Origin: Bacteroidia bacterium
GTDB lineage: Bacteria; Bacteroidota; Bacteroidia; Bacteroidales; Marinifilaceae
Reading direction: 5' to 3'
DNA length: 9,689 nt
Assembly: GCA_025999735.1 (NCBI GenBank)
Contig: BNXR01000080.1
Span: forward strand, 1-9,689
The position numbers were made by a program, and so were the translations under genes. The stretch's first letter is position 1; each line of letters begins with the position of its first letter. The notes beneath the pieces are model-generated. The model was not told the DNA's origin. It worked only from the letters and a program-made list of their open reading frames with translations, and searched no databases. Below, in pieces: positions 6,273 through 9,689 of the stretch.

Positions 6273-6875
6273 ATGAGGATATTATTTGTTATTACAATCA
6301 TATTAGTATCATGCGCTCTGTTCGCTAATTGTGGGAGTAAGAAAAAAATAGCAACGCATGGAGGTGATGATGAGATTTCTGGCGAGGTAGTAACGGATTC
6401 CGTTCCATCCCTTCCTGCCATTGATACCACAGGTATAGGGAACGAAGAAGGAGAAAAAATGGCAGAAGTTGGTAATCTGTGGGAAGACGAGTCAATAGCA
6501 GAAGAAGGACTAATAGAAAAAGGAATAGTAGAAAAAGCCGCGCACACGCAGAATCAAGACAATGAATTTGCTGCTTGGGAGGATGTAAAAGGTCATCCGC
6601 ATATCTTATTTGTTGACGAACGCAAAGCGACAGTGAGTTCTACTCCGTTTCATCTTATTGGAGGCAGTTTCAAAAAGAGGTCATACGCAGACAAACTGCT
6701 GAAAAAATATATAAAAGACGGCTATACGGATGCGAAATTAATTATTGAACAGGATAGAGGTCTGTATCGGGTCTCTCTGATGTCACTCGAAACTGTCGAA
6801 GATGCTCACGAAATCATGTCTGGTATCATAAGTAGCGATCCCGATTACGATGATTTTTGGATTTTAGTGAAATAA
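6273..6875 (+). CDS. Small lipoprotein with C-terminal SPOR domain
   Basis: The 200-residue product has a short signal peptide and two candidate lipidated cysteines: Cys14 (LVSC, the better lipobox but an unusually short signal) and Cys20 (FANC followed by GSKKK, a common lipoprotein start). The residues after Cys20 are basic rather than acidic, so surface export is not predicted and the inner, periplasmic face of the outer membrane is more likely. Residues 30-115 are acidic and probably disordered. Residues 125-200 form a SPOR domain (FHLIGGSF ... GLYRVSLMSLE ... FWILVK). The lead-in FVDER (113-117) recurs as VVDER before the barrel protein's SPOR domain, so the duplicated block is slightly larger than the domain. 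It is the last gene of the cluster, 7 bases after the LRR gene. Confidence 0.88.
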   Translation: MRILFVITIILVSCALFANCGSKKKIATHGGDDEISGEVVTDSVPSLPAIDTTGIGNEEGEKMAEVGNLWEDESIAEEGLIEKGIVEKAAHTQNQDNEFAAWEDVKGHPHILFVDERKATVSSTPFHLIGGSFKKRSYADKLLKKYIKDGYTDAKLIIEQDRGLYRVSLMSLETVEDAHEIMSGIISSDPDYDDFWILVK

Positions 6876-6883
6876 ATTGTTTG

Positions 6884-7090
6884 AACCACGATTTTCACAA
6901 GATTTACAAGATTAGCAGGATAAAAAGTCCGTTAGGACTTGCATATCAATAGAAAACGAATCATCCCCCCGCACACCAAAAACCTCGTAGAGGTTTCACG
7001 TTGGAAAGCACTGTGTATCCCCTAACGGGGAAAGGTGTAGTAGATATCATTGTTTCTATTGACATGAATGCCCTACGGGCAATGCGGCGC
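6884..7090. repeat. Inverted array of four short hairpins, dispersed-repeat-like
   Basis: Four perfect small hairpins follow one another: AAGTCC/GGACTT (6925-6940), AAACCTC/GAGGTTT (6980-6996), TCCCC/GGGGA (7018-7031) and TGCCC/GGGCA (7069-7081), with 3-4 base loops GTTA, GTA, TAAC and TAC. The array is itself inverted. TCAATAGAAA (6946-6955) is the exact reverse complement of TTTCTATTGA (7053-7062), and CCGTTAGG (6929-6936) of CCTAACGG (7021-7028). Before it, bases 6889-6924 show a loose 9-11 base period beginning GATT (GATTTTCACAA, GATTTACAA, GATTAGCAG). It resembles non-coding repeats dispersed in Bacteroidota genomes, though this is recalled and unchecked. The first hairpin may also help end transcription of the SPOR cluster, but it lacks a T run. 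Confidence 0.6.
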
Positions 7091-7137
7091 ATCAAAAATA
7101 CCTATATGTAGGGATTTTTCCTGTCGCATAATTGTAT

Positions 7138-7145
7138 TACCTTTG
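7138..7145 (+). promoter_or_regulatory. -7 box immediately before the feoAB start codon
   Basis: TACCTTTG matches the Bacteroidota -7 consensus TAnnTTTG. No TTG lies at the usual 19-21 base distance; only a T run at 7115-7119 is there. The start codon begins five bases after the box, so a transcript from this promoter would have almost no leader. Confidence 0.55.
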
Positions 7146-7149
7146 CCGT

Positions 7150-9669
7150 ATGGGAAAAGATTTTTTAGGATTATCGGATATTCCCACCGGGAATGTTGGC
7201 GTTATAGTTAAAGTATATGGTCACGGAAGTTTCCGAAACCGCATTATTGAAATGGGGTTTGTGAAGGGCGAACGGGTGACTGTTATCAAAAATGCACCCT
7301 TACGGGACCCCATAGAATATAAAGTGATGGACTGCCATGTTGCTTTGCGTCGCAGTGAGGCAGAGCTAATTGAGGTGGTTGATGTAACTGACGGGCAGCA
7401 GACTCCGACTGATATACGAGACACCCACTACAACGGGACATTTTTAGATGAAGCGGTACAAGGTATTATCCAAGAGAAAAAAAGGACAGTGAATGTTGCT
7501 TTGGTGGGTAATCCGAACTGTGGCAAAACTTCTTTTTTCAATCGTGCTGCGAACATGCGGGAGAAAGTGGGAAACTACGGTGGTGTGACTGTGGATGCCA
7601 AAAAAGCGACTTTCAAATACAAAGAATATACCATTAATCTTTTCGACCTCCCCGGTACATATTCCATTACCGAATATACGCCTGAAGAGTTGTATGTACG
7701 CAAGCACATTGCGGAAGACCACCCCGATGTGGTGCTCAATGTGGTGGATAGCACAAATTTGGAGCGTAATCTTTACCTGACCACCCAGCTCATAGATATG
7801 AATATCAAGGTGGTGATGGCTTTGAATATGTATGATGAACTGCGGACTCAGGGTGCTACTTTGGATGAGCAGTATTTGGGGCAATTATTAGGTTTCCCGA
7901 TTGTCCCGACTACTGCCAGTAGTGGAGCCGGTATTAATGATGTCTTAGACAAGGTGATAGAGGTCTTTGAAGATAAATCTGAGCTTAGTCGGCATATCCA
8001 CATCAATTATGGCGCAGACATTGAGAATGCTATCAGCAAAGTGAAGGAAACCATTGCTGTAAATAAAATACTTACCGACAAATTTGCCCCACGTTACCTT
8101 TCGATAAAAACCTTGGAATCGGATGAAATAATAAACGATATTCTAACGACAGCACCCAATTACGATGAAATTGAAGCGACAACTCAAAAGTGCGTTCAGG
8201 ACTTATCGAAGGCGTACAAAGAGGACGTTCGCTTGGTGATTACCAATGCAAAATACGGTTTTATAAAGGGTGCTTTGAAGGAAACATTCAAGGAAGGGGA
8301 AAAAGATAAAAGGCAGTTATCCAATGCGATAGATACTGTTCTGACCCACCATTGGTTTGGCTTTCCGGTGTTATTATTTTTTGTGTGGGTGGTTTTTCAG
8401 TCCACTTTCACTTTGGGGAATTGGCCTATGAAGTGGATAGAGAGCGGTGTGGCGCATTTGGGAACTTGGATATCAGCGGTGATGGCAGCCGGTCCACTTA
8501 CAGATTTGCTCGTTGATGGTGTCATTGCCGGTGTGGGTGGGGTATTGGTTTTTTTGCCGAACATTTTGATATTGTTTTTTTTCATTTCACTGATGGAGGA
8601 TACCGGTTACATGGCACGGGCAGCTTTTCTGATGGACAAGATGATGCATAAAATCGGGTTACACGGCAAGTCGTTTATCCCGCTTTGGATTGGCTTTGGT
8701 TGCAATGTACCGGCAGTCATGGCGACACGCACGTTGGAAAGTCGGCGCGATAGGCTGCTCACGATGTTGATAGTGCCTTTTATGTCTTGCAGTGCGCGCC
8801 TGCCGGTGTATGTTCTGTTAGTGTCGGCTTTTTTTGTAGGTAATCAGGGCTTGGTATTGTTTTCTATCTATCTGATAGGCATACTGTCAGGCATTGTGAC
8901 AGCTTTATTGCTGAAGCACATTTGTTTTCCGAAGGTATCAACCCCTTTTGTGATGGAATTGCCTCCCTACCGCATGCCGACGATGCGCAACACGCTGACG
9001 CACGTGTGGGAAAAAGGAGCGCAGTATATCAAGAAAATGGGAACGATTATTTTGCTGTCATCGGTACTTATTTGGGTATTGGGATATTTTCCGAGAGACG
9101 CAGTATATACAAATGTAGAGACAGGACATGTCCGACAAGAACAGACCCAAACAAGGATGGAAAATTCGTATATCGGCAGGATAGGCAAGGCGATAGAGCC
9201 TGTGATACAGCCACTTGGTTTCGATTGGAAGATGGGAGTGAGTATTGTGACCGGTATGGCGGCTAAAGAATTAGTGGTCAGTACGATGGGAGTTTTGTAT
9301 AATGAAAATGAGGGTGTAGGTGCAGGTGTCGATGTAGGTGCAAATGCAGGTACAAGTGTTGATGCAAGTGTCGATGTAGGTGTGGGTACAAATGTTAATG
9401 CAGGTAAAAACATATCAGAAGCAGAGGTTTCAAAATTGGTATTTGGAATCAAACAAGAGCGTAATGGTGCGGGGCAAGCAACATTTACACCCTTAGTAGC
9501 ATACGGGTTTATGCTTTTCGTATTACTGTATTTCCCATGTGTGGCGGTGATTGCAGCTATTAATAAGGAAGCAGGCTGGGGATGGGCACTTTTTACTGTT
9601 TTCTACACCACAGCCTTGGCATGGCTCGTGGCCTTCTGTGTGTACCAAGTGGGACGGTTATTGCTTTGA
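7150..9669 (+). CDS. feoB: Ferrous iron transporter, FeoA-FeoB fusion
   Basis: This 839-residue inner-membrane protein imports Fe2+ using GTP. Residues about 5-77 are a FeoA-like SH3 domain, usually a separate protein. The G domain follows with G1 GNPNCGKTS (120-128), G2 Thr147 in GNYGGVTV, G3 DLPG (166-169), G4 NMYD (226-229) and a G5-like TTASSGAG (254-261). A helical spacer runs to about 395. The membrane part (about 400-835) carries the conserved gate segments: GFGCNVPA with Cys518, SCSARLPVY (546-554) and YFPCVAV with Cys797. FeoA-FeoB fusion is usual in Bacteroidota. ATG 7150 is chosen over a TTG at 7132, because the stretch between contains the promoter box and the FeoA domain begins just after this Met. 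Residues 722-753 are an unusual low-complexity insert. No Fur-like site was recognised. Confidence 0.96.
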   Translation: MGKDFLGLSDIPTGNVGVIVKVYGHGSFRNRIIEMGFVKGERVTVIKNAPLRDPIEYKVMDCHVALRRSEAELIEVVDVTDGQQTPTDIRDTHYNGTFLDEAVQGIIQEKKRTVNVALVGNPNCGKTSFFNRAANMREKVGNYGGVTVDAKKATFKYKEYTINLFDLPGTYSITEYTPEELYVRKHIAEDHPDVVLNVVDSTNLERNLYLTTQLIDMNIKVVMALNMYDELRTQGATLDEQYLGQLLGFPIVPTTASSGAGINDVLDKVIEVFEDKSELSRHIHINYGADIENAISKVKETIAVNKILTDKFAPRYLSIKTLESDEIINDILTTAPNYDEIEATTQKCVQDLSKAYKEDVRLVITNAKYGFIKGALKETFKEGEKDKRQLSNAIDTVLTHHWFGFPVLLFFVWVVFQSTFTLGNWPMKWIESGVAHLGTWISAVMAAGPLTDLLVDGVIAGVGGVLVFLPNILILFFFISLMEDTGYMARAAFLMDKMMHKIGLHGKSFIPLWIGFGCNVPAVMATRTLESRRDRLLTMLIVPFMSCSARLPVYVLLVSAFFVGNQGLVLFSIYLIGILSGIVTALLLKHICFPKVSTPFVMELPPYRMPTMRNTLTHVWEKGAQYIKKMGTIILLSSVLIWVLGYFPRDAVYTNVETGHVRQEQTQTRMENSYIGRIGKAIEPVIQPLGFDWKMGVSIVTGMAAKELVVSTMGVLYNENEGVGAGVDVGANAGTSVDASVDVGVGTNVNAGKNISEAEVSKLVFGIKQERNGAGQATFTPLVAYGFMLFVLLYFPCVAVIAAINKEAGWGWALFTVFYTTALAWLVAFCVYQVGRLLL
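9313..9408 (+). repeat. In-frame hexanucleotide tandem repeat in feoB
   Basis: Sixteen consecutive 6-base units, such as GGTGTA, GGTGCA, GATGTA, AATGCA and AGTGTT, follow the pattern RRT-RYN; only the last (GGTAAA) departs from it. They encode alternating Gly/Asp/Asn/Ser and Val/Ala/Thr (residues 722-753), in the loop between LVVSTMGVLY and the segment leading to the last membrane helices. Being a multiple of three, unit number can change without breaking the frame. Confidence 0.85.
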
Positions 9670-9689
9670 TGTCATGTAAAAAATCATGC
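9669..9689 (+). CDS. Possible start of a cysteine-rich downstream gene (partial)
   Basis: The feoB stop TGA (9667-9669) overlaps by one base an ATG at 9669, whose seven visible codons read MSCKKSC and run off the window. Such overlap usually signals coupled translation. Small cysteine-rich proteins commonly follow feoB in Bacteroidota and other phyla, which would suit the two cysteines. A second ATG at 9686 could be the true start instead, so the assignment is tentative. Confidence 0.3.

Noticed and set aside
6920..7085. CRISPR array
   Set aside because: The hairpins differ in sequence and are in inverted rather than direct order, with no constant repeat or spacer length.
7132..7149. TTG start adding six residues to feoAB
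   Set aside because: The segment contains the -7 promoter box, and the FeoA domain begins right after the ATG at 7150.

Overview
The window reads as chromosomal DNA of a Bacteroidota bacterium, most likely order Bacteroidales. The reasons are: promoter -7 boxes of the TAnnTTTG type, no Shine-Dalgarno sequences, a DUF5723-type outer-membrane barrel protein, a lipoprotein with an acidic stretch right after the lipidated cysteine (the Bacteroidota surface-export pattern), and a FeoA-FeoB fusion. Species cannot be named from this sequence.

Region 1 (1-1666) is a zone of mobile-element debris. It opens with the 3' end of a group II intron (domains V and VI intact, ending near 125-128). Fifteen bases on lies a 224-bp internally deleted ISL3-type insertion sequence (144-367) with both inverted repeats and a broken start of the transposase gene. 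Next, on the minus strand, is an intact Rpn/PD-(D/E)XK nuclease gene (382-1308) whose 3' end is a 21-bp tandem repeat encoding coiled-coil heptads. Upstream of its promoter, on the same strand, sit the remains of a DUF4258-DUF2283 gene pair: the first is frameshifted and the second truncated.

Region 2 (1667-2142) is AT-rich and carries no convincing gene. It contains a candidate promoter and repeated AACGCT-type motifs leading into the next gene.

Region 3 (2143-6875) is a four-gene plus-strand cluster, probably one operon: a predicted surface lipoprotein; an outer-membrane barrel of DUF5723 type; a secreted BspA-like leucine-rich-repeat protein; and a small lipoprotein. The last three all end in the same kind of C-terminal SPOR domain. 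These three domains align without gaps over about 75 residues, and all finish in FW(I/L)L(K/V)K at the exact C-terminus. SPOR domains bind glycan-stripped peptidoglycan, so the cluster looks like a cell-envelope module in which three different partners were given the same cell-wall anchor by domain duplication. This is the most interesting feature of the window.

Region 4 (6876-7149) is non-coding. It holds an inverted array of four short hairpins resembling dispersed Bacteroidota repeats, followed by a -7 box immediately before the next start codon.

Region 5 (7150-9669) is a complete ferrous-iron transporter with fused FeoA and FeoB parts, carrying an unusual hexanucleotide tandem repeat in frame. 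A further start codon overlaps its stop at the window edge.
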